64,000 nucleotides of DNA from Chrysophaeum taylorii (taxonomy: Eukaryota; Sar; Pelagophyceae; Pelagomonadales; Pelagomonadaceae). The position numbers were made by a program, and so were the translations under genes. Below are positions 40,474 through 51,652 of the stretch, piece after piece (positions within the stretch are counted from its first letter, which is position 1; each line of letters begins with the position of its first letter). Under the pieces are notes generated by a model. That model was not told the DNA's origin. It searched no databases and saw nothing but the letters and a program-made list of their open reading frames with translations. The DNA is taken from the NCBI GenBank assembly GCA_029834535.1, contig JAQMWT010000650.1, positions 1 to 64,000 of the forward strand. Direction: 5' to 3'.

Positions 40474-40607
40474 CACCAGCCTGTCCCAGTGACACGCCAC
40501 TGACACACCACGCACGCGCAACGCACGCGCCACGCACGCGCCACGTCGCCTGTCCTGACACTAGGTCACATGCCACGTTCACTTCACACACACATGACAC
40601 TCATGCG
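40474..40607 (+). repeat. Copia-3 3' LTR
   Basis: 134 bp, with three copies of the 11-bp unit. Preceded by GGATGGGGAGG and followed by the target duplication AAAAG. Confidence 0.8.
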
Positions 40608-40621
40608 AAAAGAGAAAAGTA

Positions 40622-42227
40622 CAGGCGGGTCGACACTAAAAATTACGTTTTGTTGCAAGGGCCGTACCATGGACGGAGCTCGACCAACGAGCGATGTGAG
40701 ACGCTCAGGAGTACTCAAGACCACTCTCCTTTCGGACCTGGGGTACGCCCTACCCCAGTTTAGCGTGATCGTGGCATGGTCTGGGGTAATGTCTCGCAGT
40801 ACCCGACACTAAAATTTACCAGGCATGAGGAAGGGGAGGATGGCTCACTAGGGGCACTAGGTGTCGAAATAAGCATGATCGTAGCTCCCGGAGTGTCGGT
40901 GGGGACCCTGGGAGCTGCTTTGGGGCGGGTCTCAGGTAGCTGGTTGGTTCGTGGCTGGGGTCGCCGGCGGCAGCGACGATCGTGACCGATCCCGCGCTCG
41001 AATTCGGCGTCGCTGTCCTCCTCCTCCTCTTCAGCATCAGCATCAGCATCATCCGGCACGGCAAATGCAAGATCCTCCAGCGCCTTTTTGCACGCCTTCT
41101 TACTGCACCGCTTCCGTTTGAGGTCCCCGCAGATCTCGCAGTAATTGAGATTGCTGGCGTCGCACACAGCGCCGTTGTCAAGGCCGCAGACGCAGCCGTC
41201 CTTGCAGCGCTGCCACGCCTCGAAGCATGCCGAGACAGCCGCGTCCATCGCGGCCCGCACAGGCCCCAGCACATCATGACAGTGTTGCACTCGCGGTAGT
41301 CATAGACCTCGGCCAAGCAGACGTCACCCTTGCCGGCCCCAAACTTGGTCTTGGCGTTCCCTTTGTTGTCGGCGTAGTCCACGAACTGGGGCGTCTCGTC
41401 GAGGTTCAGGACAAGGCGGGGGTCCGATATGGCGCCGTGCTCGTCCATAATCCCCGCGGCCTTGAGCTCGGCGCGAAGTCCGTGGATGCCCGCAATGTAC
41501 TCGTTGACCATCTCGTCGCAGTTCACGGCGGCACGCTTTGCCTCGATTATTTTGCTTGATGTTCGTGCTGATCCGGTGCGAGTTGCGGGCGAAGAAGCCT
41601 ATGAATAATTCTTCCGAGGGCGAATGGCCGCACACAAGTTTGTAGTTGGCGTTGTTGAAAGGACTTTCTTGCGTCCGCCGCAGCGGTTCTGAAGTCGACG
41701 ATTGAGTAAAATATGGCGCCACTTTGACTCCAATTTCTTTGCAGCTTGGCGCGGCGCGGGCTTTGTTGCTCTCAACAATCCATTTCACAGGCGCCTGCTC
41801 CTCCTTCGGCGTGAGCAACATCCGGACCGAGCGAGTGTGCGTCGCGGCTGTTTCATCACACAAAACACGCTCCTTCAGTCTATCGTCGGCTGCCTCCAGG
41901 TGATGAGCTCAATCCACTCTGGGTGGTCAGTCATGCACTTCTTGGCCCCTACTCCTTCCTTCTCGCAATACGCTAAGGCCTCCGCGAAGACTTTCTGCTG
42001 CTGGTGTTTCTTATCCGCGTCCAACGCAGCCGTTTTCTAGTTGAAAACTCGCTTCGGAGCCGTTTTTTCTCGCTGCCACTTCTCCCGGGCCGTCATAGGG
42101 GCCCGCCCAGGCTCCTTCCATGCCTTGGGGCGCTTCGCCACCTTCGGCTTGGCTCTGGTGGCCTTCCTAGCTGCGGAAGCTGAAGAGCGGGTAATTTTTA
42201 GTGTCGGGTGATTTTTGGTGTCGCCCG
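40622..42227 (-). mobile_element. Pogo/mariner-like DNA transposon, decayed
   Basis: Imperfect inverted ends: the left reads CAGGCGGGTCGACACTAAAA and the reverse complement of the right reads CGGGCGACACCAAAAATCAC. Both are flanked by TA (40620-40621, 42228-42229), the target of Tc1/mariner/pogo elements. An inner copy of GACACTAAAAATTAC is also present at 42190-42205. The left end lies 10 bases beyond the copia-3 duplication. Confidence 0.5.
40760..41863 (-). pseudogene. Pogo-like transposase remnant
   Basis: The first frame (41863 leftward) reads RSVRMLLTPKEEQAPVKWIV...SCKEIGVKVAPYF, a helix-turn-helix like the CENP-B/pogo DNA-binding region, and HISTNIKQNN. A second frame (41526-) continues DPRLVLNLDETPQFVDYAD, with the Asp-Glu-Thr typical of a first catalytic Asp block. 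A third (41290-) has a Cys-rich segment (CKDGCVCGLDNGAVC, NYCEICGDLKRKRC) and an acidic tract. The Cys-rich end is not usual in pogo. Two frame changes at least; not functional. Family assignment tentative. Confidence 0.45.
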
Positions 42228-42427
42228 TAATGTGAGGAAGCTATGACACTTACCCCTGCATCACGTATCTAGTACCCCTACGTCATTCCCTTATCGCTAG
42301 TCTCAAGCCCCATTCTAGTTGTCACATGGCAGCAGGTGTTCGCTACGATCGAGCCTCTGCTTGACTTCGTGGCGACTCCTCCTCGGCTTCAGTTCGCTGC
42401 TCCGTGTTCGGTTCGTTGTCATCTATC

Positions 42428-43329
42428 ATGTCCTCGATCGAAACTAAAGATAGCAAGCTTTCGCAAAAACTTGATACCTTCAGCGGCGAGCGACATCTTT
42501 TCCACCAATGGACACGTCGTCTTGAGAACATGATCATCTCCACCGGCGATCACATTATCCTGACCAACGAAACTTGGACTTACATCTCAGCATCTGGCTG
42601 CTCTGAAGAAGAATTTCGCGTCAAGCAACAACGCTGGTATTCCGCCCTCTTCATGGCCCTCCCGATGCATGATACTGATCGTGCGGATATCCGTGAAAAC
42701 CGCGATATGAACTTCACGCGGCTTTGCAAGCGTATTACCGATGTCCACATGGGCCATGGGGATCGCGTAGCTCAATCTGCCATTGCTTCCCTGCATTCAC
42801 TGGTGTGCAATAATATTGATGATCTTGAGACCTTTCTTAACAAGTTCATCAACGGAGTTCAAGTTGCTCGGCATCATCAAGATTTCTCTGACGCTCTTGC
42901 GTTGCAGTTGCTTCAAACCAAAATTCCAGGTTCCATCTTGTCTAAGGACCTCATTGCGCTTGATCCTAAACTGATGGTTTCGTTGATCGCCCCAATAGCC
43001 AAGTCTTCGATTATCTCCACACCAAGTCCCCGCTTGTCAACGTTGCTATACGTGAGGGCCCCCGCCATCGCGCTCGTGGTTCTCATCATCGCTATAATGA
43101 TTCCAATCCTATCTGTGACTTTTGTGGTGGCCGCAACCATCCCACTGTTAAATGCTTCCATCGCCTCCGTGGTTTGCGCTTCAATCCGCGTTCCCGCCTT
43201 CGCCCACCTTTCCGTTCCAGGCCCCAGCCTCCATTTTACCGTGGCTCTCCTAATCCCAAGCGCCCACGCCCTACTGACCTTTGTCACTTTTGTCGCATTC
43301 CTGGTCATTACAAGAAAGATTGTCGCTAG
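42428..43329 (+). pseudogene. Copia-4 Gag with two zinc knuckles, frameshifted
   Basis: From ATG at 42428: KLDTFSGERHLFHQWTRRLE, YSALFMALPMHDTDRADI and LHSLVCNNIDDLETFLNKFI are typical of copia Gag (UBN2-like). The frame is lost before about 43110. A second frame then shows CDFCGGRNHPTVKC (43114-43155) and CHFCRIPGHYKKDC (43282-43323), two CCHC knuckles, with stop at 43327. No pol follows. Codon use and sequence differ from copia-1 and copia-3. Confidence 0.75.
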
Positions 43330-44268
43330 CGCCAACGCTACTTACTCTCCCAAGCCGCACCGTATCGTAGACAACAAGGCGAAGGTTGTTGGAGTGAAGA
43401 TAGTCGCGCTCACGGGCGGTGAGCAGCGCGTTGAGTGAGTTGGTAGAAGACAAAACTAGGTGAATGGTCGGGGAGATGGAAAAAGGATGGAAATTGAAAG
43501 ACGGATATGTGGGTGCAGGAAAAGATAGGTCGGGAGGGGAAGACATGGCGGTTGAAGGCGGGACAGAGGGTGTGGTGGAGGGTGGCAACGCAAGAAGCGG
43601 CGGAGAGGGTTCAGAGGGAGGCAAGAGTGGTATGGGGGCGGAGAGATAGTTGTGGTAGACTGGTGGATTGGGCGAGGTGGGTATTGGGGATGAGAAAGAG
43701 GGCGGGCCTGTACTCGCCTAAGACCGCACGCGGTCTCTACCATGTACCCGGAGAGGGTCAAATCTCTCCAGGTTATGGGCCAGACGCGTAGGTGTGTCAG
43801 CCCAATTGTGTTGTGCGTATAATGAAGTGATCAGTTCACGCCTGATTACGAGTACGACATATCAATTTGTTTGGCGGTGGTCTACTGTACATATTTGTTG
43901 TGTGACGGTGCGCGTCCACCAGTTAAGTTGGTTCGTGACCGAGTTGGGTCGGTCATTCCTGCGGCAGGAAAGGATCATGCGCGCTGACTTCTTACCCTGC
44001 TTCGACTGTGCCCTCGACGTCTCGAGGGTGCCGAGCGGGTTGAGGAGCGCTTCCTTCCTGTCGATCAACCTTCAAACTGCCCACGAGCTTCAATCCGAAG
44101 ACTCGTGAATAGATTTATGGTTGAGGTTAGTCGATTTGAAAAAGTAGACGCTTGGCGGCGTAACAAATACGTGCGTCAGGGGTTGAAGTAGAGTCCAGTA
44201 AACAGGAATTGGGGTAGAGAACTCGATAGAACTAGGGGTAAGGATGGCGGTGTAAGGGTTACCGCCAC
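43330..44268. other. LTR debris between copia-4 and a gypsy fragment
   Basis: GGTTATGGGCC at about 43772 follows CTCTCTCCA and looks like another half-initiator-tRNA primer site after an LTR end, on the plus strand. The right edge (ending GTTACCGCCACA at 44269) is a gypsy LTR whose left limit is not resolved. Minus-strand frames across 43271-43761 are Ser/Pro-rich with no recognised domain. Confidence 0.4.
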
Positions 44269-44281
44269 AGGACTCCCCTGC

Positions 44282-45015
44282 TTTGATAGGAGCTGTCCTC
44301 AGCGACGGCGGTGGTGCGACTGACGAGAGTTTCGGCGCAGACCGTCGGGGGACGGGACTTGAGTGCGCGTCTGATGAGCGCGTTGTTGAGCTTGGAGTTG
44401 TTCTTGGCGCGCGCGATGCGCGAGAATATCTTTGACGCGCTGGATGATAGGAGGAACTAATTTCTCCTGGAGCTTGAACCGGGGAACCAGGACGTCGATC
44501 TCGTCCGGGGCGAAGTTGGTAACGCAAGGGGTGCACCGAGGTGCTAATTTATCGGTGCGGGTGAAGCTGCGACCGAGTGCCGTCTTGAATTCCGGGCTCA
44601 GCGTGCGACCTTCGAGCGGGGTGGTCGGGTCGAAATACGATGGGTCGTCGCGCGGGCACAGAACGGAGTAGAAGTGGAGGGCGACTCGGTCCTGAACATC
44701 ATCATAATCCTCAAAAACCTCGGCGACGTAGAGCTTCTTGCGCCAATGGGGGTCTCGGGCCGACGGGATGCGGAAGATGACGAGCTTGCCGCGCTCGTAC
44801 TCGTCGCGGAATCCGGGGCTCGGACGACGGATCGTGGCATCGAGCGTGGGAGGCATCGACACTGGGGTGATCTGTTGGACTGACACGATTCGCTCTTCGG
44901 CGGCTCCGTAAACCGATCGGATCTTGTACGAAACGGGCGACAGACGCTCGGTGATGAGGAAGGGGCCGCGCCACTCCGGTCGCAGCTTGTTTCGGGACTG
45001 CGGAATATACAGTAA
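44282..45015 (-). pseudogene. Gypsy integrase C-terminus fragment
   Basis: KLRPEWRGPFLITERLSPVS is the GPY/F-type module. It is followed by RGKLVIFRIPSARDPHWRKK and LYVAEVFEDYDDVQDRVALH, the same C-terminal domain as at 5463 and 56951, then a longer Gln/Arg-rich tail. It is cut on its N-terminal side at 45015/45016 by a Helitron-A end. The purine tract and LTR edge lie to the left. This is a different subfamily from the 56951 copy. Confidence 0.75.
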
Positions 45016-46935
45016 CAAGTGCAGGCCAGTAAGTTCACCTAGTCCCAATCTCTAACCCCAGAAAGTTCACCTTGCCCCAGTAAGTTTCATATAAGTTCAC
45101 CTGGTCAGTAAGCTCACCTAGCTCACACCCACTCCTTTGAGCTCGTCGCTCTCACCCCCGCCAATCCAAGCTGCTTTGATCTGTACGCGCCGCCAACCCT
45201 TGAGTTTCCTTTAAAAACCCCAGTAAGTTCACCTTGTCTCAGTAAGTTCACCCACAGTGCGCGTGTAGACGCCGTGAGGGGGCTTATCGGTATTGCGCAG
45301 CACGTGTGGGGTAGGGTGGAGTCGTCGACCCAGAAGAGCAAATCCTCGGGGTTGCCGATCGACAGAGAGCCACGTAGAGCTGGACGTGACAGAAGACGGG
45401 CTTGGGCAAGAGGACGCCGACCTCGCGGGGCGTCTGGCCCTGGCTCTTGTTGATCGTTTGGCGTAGGCGGGCCTTAAGGGATACAGGTTGGAGGAGCCTC
45501 GGTGACACGACACGATCGATCATGTATCTGGTACCGTTGCAGTGGCCGTGCGACGGGTCGAGGTTGCGAAGACTTTAAGCTCGCGATCAAAGTCAGCATG
45601 CCGTTGGTTGTCAGGGAGTTGAAAACTCGACTGTAAAGAGCGAGGCGTCGGCTTCCGACCCAACCTAGTCGGCCGAAAAGAACTCCGACGCCTCGTCTTC
45701 GGGAAAAAAGGCCGCGGTCATGCGCGCGTTGTCAGCATAGACAACATCGTTTCGACGGGGCGTGAGAATGGCGCGCTGAAAGAGCCGGCGCGGGTCGTGG
45801 AAACAGTCTGCAAGGTCGCCGTAGACGGCTTGGAGGATCACTGCCTGGCTCGCGCGCCTACCTGATCCTTACCCTAAATCGGGGGACAAACAAACAAGCA
45901 GACAAACAAACAGACAAACATCTGTCGATTAGTAGTTAGGACAAGTGCAGGCCAGTAAGTTCACCTAGTCCCAATCTCTAACCCCTGTAAGTTCACCTAA
46001 TCCCGCTAAGTTCACCTAGTCCCAATCTCTAACCCCAGTAAATTCGGCGTAAATCCACTCGTGCTCACATCCACTCACCCCACTCTCCTTTGAACTCGTC
46101 GCTCTCACCCCCGCCAATATAAGTGCTTTGATCCGCACACGCCGCTAAGCTTTGAGTTTACTCTAAAAGCCCCAGTAAGTTCACACTTGGTCTCAGTAAG
46201 TTCACCTGGTCACTTAGTTCACATTGTCCCAATCTCTAACCCTAGTAAGTTCACCTGGTTCCAGTAAGTTCACCTGGCCCAGTAAGCTCACCTGCAGTGC
46301 GCGTGTAGACGCCGGGAGGGGGCTTATCGGTATTGCGCAGCACGTGTGGGGTAGGGTGGAGTCGTCGACTCAGAAGAGCATATCCTCGGGGTTGCCGATC
46401 GACAGAGAGCCACGTAGAGCTGGATGTGGCAGAAGACGGGCTTGGGCAAGAGGACGCCGACCTTGCGGGGCGTCTGCCTCTGGCTCTTGTTGATCGTTTG
46501 GCGTCGGTGGGGCTTAAGGGATACAGGTTTGAGGAGCCTCGGTGACACGACACGATCGATGATGTATCGGGTGCCGTTGCAGTGGCCGTACGACGGGTCG
46601 AGGTTGCGAAGACTTTAAGCTCGAGATCAAAGTCAGCATGCCGTTGGTTGTCAGGGAGTTGAAAACTCGACTGTAAAGAGCGAGGCGTCGTCTTCCGACC
46701 CAACCTAGTCGGCCGAAAAGAACTCCGACGCCTCGTCTCCGGGGGAAAAAAGGCCGCGGTCATGCGCGCGTTGTCAGCATCGACAACATCGTTTCGACGG
46801 GGCGTGAGAATGGCGCGCTGAAAGAGCCGCCGCGGGTCGTGGAAATAGTCTGCGAGGTCGCCGTAGACGGCTTGGAGGATCAATGTCTGGCTCGCGGGCC
46901 TACCTGATCCTTACCCTAGATCGGGGGACAAACAC
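45016..46935 (-). mobile_element. Two tandem Helitron-A non-autonomous units
   Basis: Unit one is about 45016-45941 and unit two about 45942-46930. Each begins (3' end) with CAAGTGCAGGCCAGTAAG on the plus strand, has GTAAGTTCACCT-like repeats, then a degenerate helicase C-terminus (frame pieces with ALVDRL, AVRRVEV on the plus strand; GDLADYFHDPRRLF on the minus). Unit one ends with the 5' terminus CTGTCGATTAGTAGTTAGGA. Unit two lacks it and passes into a LINE tail. Confidence 0.65.
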
Positions 46936-46955
46936 ACACACCCCCCTCTTAGCAG

Positions 46956-48100
46956 TCCTTACTACTAATCGACAGATGTTTGTCTGTCTGTCTGTTTGTT
47001 TGTTTGTTTGTTTGTTTGTTTGTCTTTAAATGTCGACTGCTAAGTTTGTTTGTTTGTCTTTGAATGTCGACTGCTAAGAGGGGGGTGGGTGTGTGTGGGG
47101 AGCATGAAGGATGTGGGTTGTTTGTTTGTCCCCGATTCAGGGTAAGGATCAGGTAGGCCCGCGAGCCAGGCATTGATCCTCCAAGCCGTCTACGGCGACC
47201 TCGCAGACTATTTCCAAGACCCGCGGCGGCTCTTTCAGCGCGCCATTCTCACGCCCCGTCGAAACGATGTTGTCGATGCTGACAACGCGCGTATGACCGC
47301 GGACTTTTTTTCTCGGAGACGAGGCGTCGGAGTTCTTTTCGGCAGACTAGGTTGGGTTGGAAGACGCCGCCTCGCTCTTTACAGTCGAGTTTTCGACACC
47401 CTGACAACCAACGGCATGCTGACTTTGATCGCGAGCTTAAAGTCTTCGGAACCTCGACCCGTCGCACGGCCACTGCAACGGTACCAGATACATGATCGAT
47501 CGTGTCATGTCACCGAGGCTCCTCCAACCTGTATCCCTTAAGGCCCGCCGACGCCAAACGATCAACAAGAGCCAGGGCCAGACGCCCCGCGAGGTCGGCA
47601 TCCTCTTGCCCAAGCCCGTCTTCTGTCACGTCCAGCTCTACGTGGCTCTCTGTCGATCGGCAACCCCGAGGATGTGCTCTTCTGAGTCGACGACTCCACC
47701 CTACCCCACACGTGCTGCGCAATACCGATAAGCCCCCTCCCGGCGTCTACACGCGCACTGTAAGTGAACTTACTGGGACCAGGTGAACTTACTGGGGTTT
47801 GAGATTGGGACTAGGTGAACTGAGTGACCAGGTGAACTTACTGGGACCAGATGAGCTTACTGGGGGTTTTAGAGTAAACTCAAAGGTTAGCGGCGTGTGC
47901 GGATCAAGGCAGCTTAGATTGGCGGAGGCGAGAGCGACGAGCTCGAAGGAGTGGGTGTGAGCACGAGTGGGTTTACGCCGAACTTACTGGGGTTAGAGAT
48001 TTGGACTAGGTGAACTTACTGACCAGGTGAACTGACTGGGACCAGGTGAACTTACTGGGGTTAGAGATTGGGACTAGGTGAACTTACTGGCCTGCACTTG
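46956..48100 (+). mobile_element. Helitron-A non-autonomous element with both ends in a LINE tail
   Basis: The 5' end is TCCTTACTACTAATCGACAG and the 3' end is CTTACTGGCCTGCACTTG. The flanks CTTAGCAG (left) and TCGACATTTAAAGAC (right) together reconstitute the LINE tail CTTAGCAGTCGACATTTAAA with no duplication, as expected for Helitron insertion. Inside are inverted LINE-tail copies (about 47020-47130) and a helicase remnant (47173-47760: AVYGDLADYFQDPRRLFQRA, then frameshifts to [10 protein letters not shown]). Helitrons classically end CTRR and insert between A and T; here CTTG and G/T are seen. Confidence 0.72.
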
Positions 48101-48354
48101 TCGACATTTAAAGACAAGCAGACAAACAGACAGACAGACAAACATCTGTCGATTAGTAGTAAGGACAAGTGCAGGCCAGTAAGTTTGCTCAGATTTCTAA
48201 CCCCACATTCACCTTTGAGTTTACTCCTAAACCCCACATTCACTTGGTTCTCAAACCCCACAGTTTCGTGCTGCGCTGCTGCGCTGCTGCGCTGCTGCGC
48301 TGACTTCGACCCGGTCCCTCGCAAACAACACTCGTCCTAATAAGGGTAGTGCGG

Positions 48355-49560
48355 CTACCTGAGGACCTCGTGGTAAACCACGTTGCGCGTGTAGACGCCA
48401 GGGTGGCGTTGTCGGTATTGCGCTACGTGGGGTAGGGTGGAGTCGTCGACCCAGAAGACGATGTCCTCGGGCTTGCCAACTCGGCTGAGAGCCACGTAGA
48501 GCTGGCCGTGGCCGAAGACGGGCTTGGGCAAGAGGACACCGACCTCGCGAAGCGTCTGGCCCTGGCTCTTGTTGATCGTCATGGCGAACGCCGCCCTTAA
48601 CGGAAACTGGCGTCGGCGCAGCTCGAAGGGGAGGTCGCCCTGCTTCGTGGTGAGGGTGATGCGCGGGACCATGAGGGTTTTTTTCTCGCCGTCCACCCAA
48701 TGGGCGAGTTGGAGGAGCCTCGGCGAGACGATACGCTCGATGATGTATCGGGTGCCGTTGCAGTGGCCGTGCGACGGGTCGAGATTGCGAAGCAACGTCA
48801 CCGGCATGCCGACTTTGAGCGCGAGCTTGTGCGGCGGCATGCCGTTGATTGTCAGGGAGTTGAGAAACTCGACTGGAGAGAGCGAGGGGTCGTCGTCCTT
48901 CCCAACCTCGTCGGCCGAAAAGAACTCCGTCGCCTCGTCTCCGGGAAAGGCCGCGGTCATGCGCGCATTGACAGAATCGACAACATCGTTTCGGGGCGTA
49001 AGAATGGCGCGCTGGAAAAGCCACCGCGGGTCTTGGAAATTGTATGCGAGGTCGCCGTAGACGGCTTGGATCAACTCTGGCTCGCGCTCGACGCAGCGAA
49101 CGTAATCGTCGATCTTGATCCAGTCCCGTCCCAAGCTCGGGACAGTAGGAACCAAACCGTTTCCGACCTTGAGGAGAAAGTCGGAAAATTCAGCGAGCTG
49201 CCTGGCATCGAGGCCACCCGAAAGCTCGACGCGCATGTTCTTCGTAAGGTAGCGGATGCGGACGTGGGGCCAAATCCGTCGAGACTTCTTCAGCGTTTCG
49301 TCCACGATCTGGAACTGGCGGGCGTACTTGAGGACGGGCAGACATTGGCGAAAGTCGCCCAAAAAGACAACGACCTTGCCACCGAACGGCTGGGCGCACT
49401 CGAACACGCGCTGGAGCGTGCGGTCGAGGGCCTCGAAACAGAGCTTGTTCGTCATCGGAACCTCGTCCCAAAGCAGCAACTTGGCCTCGGCAATGACGGC
49501 CCGCTTCTGATCGTTTACTCGCTGCGTAATGTTACAGAACGACAACTCGTCGGGGTCGAG
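48355..49560 (-). CDS. Helitron-A helicase, C-terminal part (Pif1-like)
   Basis: 396 codons. AKLLLWDEVPMTNKLCFEAL carries the Walker B Asp-Glu, VVVFLGDFRQCLPVLKYA is motif III, RIRYLTKNMR is motif IV-like, and the end has [20 protein letters not shown] and [20 protein letters not shown], followed by HPGVYTRNVVYHEVLR-stop. The Walker A part lies in the next frame upstream (Helitron helicases are superfamily 1B, 5'-3'). Every degenerate unit in this window is a remnant of this region. The domain is intact from Walker B to the stop. Confidence 0.85.
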   Translation of the reverse strand, partial: LDPDELSFCNITQRVNDQKRAVIAEAKLLLWDEVPMTNKLCFEALDRTLQRVFECAQPFGGKVVVFLGDFRQCLPVLKYARQFQIVDETLKKSRRIWPHVRIRYLTKNMRVELSGGLDARQLAEFSDFLLKVGNGLVPTVPSLGRDWIKIDDYVRCVEREPELIQAVYGDLAYNFQDPRWLFQRAILTPRNDVVDSVNARMTAAFPGDEATEFFSADEVGKDDDPSLSPVEFLNSLTINGMPPHKLALKVGMPVTLLRNLDPSHGHCNGTRYIIERIVSPRLLQLAHWVDGEKKTLMVPRITLTTKQGDLPFELRRRQFPLRAAFAMTINKSQGQTLREVGVLLPKPVFGHGQLYVALSRVGKPEDIVFWVDDSTLPHVAQYRQRHPGVYTRNVVYHEVLR

Positions 49561-50480
49561 TGGAATTTTGTAACGCGAGTGCGATGTCCGTCCGCCGGGA
49601 AGAACCTGGCGCCCGCAGTCGCGAGCGCGACGTTTTGGCTCTTGCGGACGTACGCGAGCAGCGTCGTGCTCAAGAAGGTCTTTCCAGTGCCGGCGGGTGC
49701 GTCGACGAAGTACACTCGGCCGGTACCACTGTCGATGTCCCCACAGATCTCCTCATAGAGCCGAAATTGGTCTGGGTTCCTTTGCCGCATGCTGGCGACG
49801 TTCGCGATGACTTGGCTGCACAGCGCCTGCCTTTTCTCGGTCGAGTCGCTGAAGATGAGCTCGTCGACGACCTGTCGGCAAGTGACGTTCGCGACCTGTC
49901 GTCGCTCGGGAAATTCGTTCGGAAGCCTGCAGCCGACGGCGTCGAGCATCGACTCAACATCGAGCAGCGCCTCGTTCTCAATTTCGGCGTTGAGCTGGAG
50001 GTTCGGGTTCTGGTGGCTCATTCGATGCCTATGGAGAATGTCATCGCAGAGCGCCTCTGTGTGCGTCGCCCAAAGACCGAACGGATCCGAGGGCTCGCAG
50101 GTCGAGAGGATGATCGCGAAGAGCCGTCGCAACGACGCCCCACTAAGAAAGTTGGCAGCCTCGCGAAGGCACTCGTCCCACTCGTCGTCGTCTTGTGTGA
50201 GGCCTCGCGCGCGGCAGGCGGCAACATACGTTAGATAGACGATGCCTCCGAACTCGCGCAGATCTTCGAATGAGGTCGCGCCCTGGACGTGTGAGAGCAG
50301 GATCCGCAAGTAGAAGCACTCGAGGTCCTTGGGCGACACCGAGTAGACGCGTGCGACCTTGTCGCAGGAGAAGTCGTGGAGGTCCAAGCCGAGGCGCTCG
50401 CGGCGGCGGGTGTCGCCCTGCTTCCGAGGCTTCCACGTCGCTGTCGTCCCCGTCTTCTCGAAGGTAAAAATTTTCGGCAT
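49515..50480 (-). CDS. Helitron-A helicase, N-terminal part with Walker A
   Basis: 321 codons. FVDAPAGTGKTFLSTTLLAY holds the Walker A lysine, preceded by the helical Helitron linker (LRRLFAIILSTCEPSDPFGL, QVVDELIFSDSTEKRQAL). The frame is lost after Walker A, near 49560, where the C-terminal helicase frame takes over. A one-base indel or an intron could explain it; no convincing splice pair was identified. Confidence 0.75.
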   Translation of the reverse strand: MPKIFTFEKTGTTATWKPRKQGDTRRRERLGLDLHDFSCDKVARVYSVSPKDLECFYLRILLSHVQGATSFEDLREFGGIVYLTYVAACRARGLTQDDDEWDECLREAANFLSGASLRRLFAIILSTCEPSDPFGLWATHTEALCDDILHRHRMSHQNPNLQLNAEIENEALLDVESMLDAVGCRLPNEFPERRQVANVTCRQVVDELIFSDSTEKRQALCSQVIANVASMRQRNPDQFRLYEEICGDIDSGTGRVYFVDAPAGTGKTFLSTTLLAYVRKSQNVALATAGARFFPADGHRTRVTKFHSTPTSCRSVTLRSE

Positions 50481-50492
50481 CTCGTGGTAAAA

Positions 50493-51652
50493 TTATTTCC
50501 GTGAATCCCATTCGCCGCGAGCGAGGGATTCGTCGAAAACATCCTGGTCCCCCCCTGAGCGGAGCCAGAGATTCTTGTAGTGGCGGTTAATGTTGAACCA
50601 CGCCGCCAACGTCGTTTCCAGAGGTACCGCGGCCGCGATTCGCGCCCGCTCCGCTCTTACGACGGGGTCGTCCGAATCCTCCCAAACGATGCGCTGCCCA
50701 ATTTCCAGGTGCACGGCGAGGCGCTCGACCGGCGGATAATGACCGTGGGTCTCGAAGCCGTAGAGCCGCCTGCGAGGGATAGTCGTGAGCTCGTCAGCTG
50801 CGACACGAAGGGCGTGTGCGGACGCTGAAAAATGCCAGGCAGCCTCGGTCGCGCAAACGTACCGACCGTTGACGAACTCGTCGATCTCGTCCAATGCTTG
50901 GGGTTCTCGATGGACACGGTCGCCTCGTCGTGGCCCTTGTAGACGTACTTGTGGATGTACTTGACCGATTTCACGCTCGCGCAGAACTCGACGTTCATAT
51001 GAGCGTCGTACTTCTTCGCGAGGTAAGGGTTGTATGGGACAACCCAACGGTTATCCAACGTGACGTCTCGGCCGTGGATTTGCTTCGTAACAGTGCGGCC
51101 GCCCTGCTCGGGACTGCGGCGCCGATAGACCGCGTACCCGCCCTCTGGAACCGTGGTCTGCGGCTTAAAATCCTTGGGGAAGCTCTTCGAGCAGATGCCG
51201 TCCTTAATGCACGACGCTTGACGGTCGCCGTGCTCACAGCACGGGTTGTGGATGAGGTTGCTGACGACGATGCGGTGGAGTTCAGGCTGCGTGCGTGGGT
51301 CCGGGATCTCGGTGCACACGTACTTGTCTATGTCCTCGGGCGGTATCTTGGAGTCGCGATCCAGAATCAGCAAAATGTGCGCGTGCGGGAGCCCTCGTTT
51401 CTGATACTCGATCGAGTAGCTGTACGCCACGGCCTTGCCGAGAACGCCCTTGTCGAAGATGTCCGAGAGGAGCTCCTTGAGCTTGACGTGGAACACCCGA
51501 CAGACCAAATCCGGTCGGTCCTTCGCGCTCTGGTTCGGTTCGAGCTCGCGCTGGATCTCATCCCACTTGGGGTTGGTCGTGAACGTGATGAAGAAGTCCG
51601 GCTTGCCGTATTCGCGCACTATGGCCATGGAATCCTGGTACGCCGCCCGCAT
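50493..51652 (-). pseudogene. Helitron-A Rep (HUH) nuclease domain, frameshifted
   Basis: DFFITFTTNPKWDEI begins the Rep region. SIEYQKRGLPHAHILLILD contains the HUH-type histidine pair, and VKYIHKYVYKGHD contains the paired tyrosines (YxxxY) that cleave DNA in Helitron Rep. Near 50890 the frame changes to 51047-50493, which continues DEIDEFVNGRYVCATEAAWH and VERLAVHLEIGQRIV, conserved Helitron blocks. All catalytic residues are visible, but they are in two frames from the C-terminal Rep part. Confidence 0.78.

Larger units (their letters stand above)
35369..40607 (+). mobile_element. Copia-3: Ty1/copia element with very short LTRs
   Basis: The LTRs are 35369-35524 (156 bp) and 40474-40607 (134 bp). 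The 5-bp sequence AAAAG flanks it on both sides (35364-35368, 40608-40612). After the 5' LTR comes GTTATGAGGCC, compatible with the initiator-tRNA anticodon region, and before the 3' LTR the purine tract GGATGGGGAGG. Gag, protease, integrase, reverse transcriptase and RNase H follow in copia order. The LTR termini (CACCAG...CATGCG) are not the usual TG...CA. Confidence 0.82.

Noticed and set aside
45000-46300. CRISPR-like array in the repeated GTAAGTTCACCT units
   Set aside because: Units are irregular in spacing and degenerate, have no unique spacers of constant length, and belong to Helitron subterminal regions in a eukaryotic genome.
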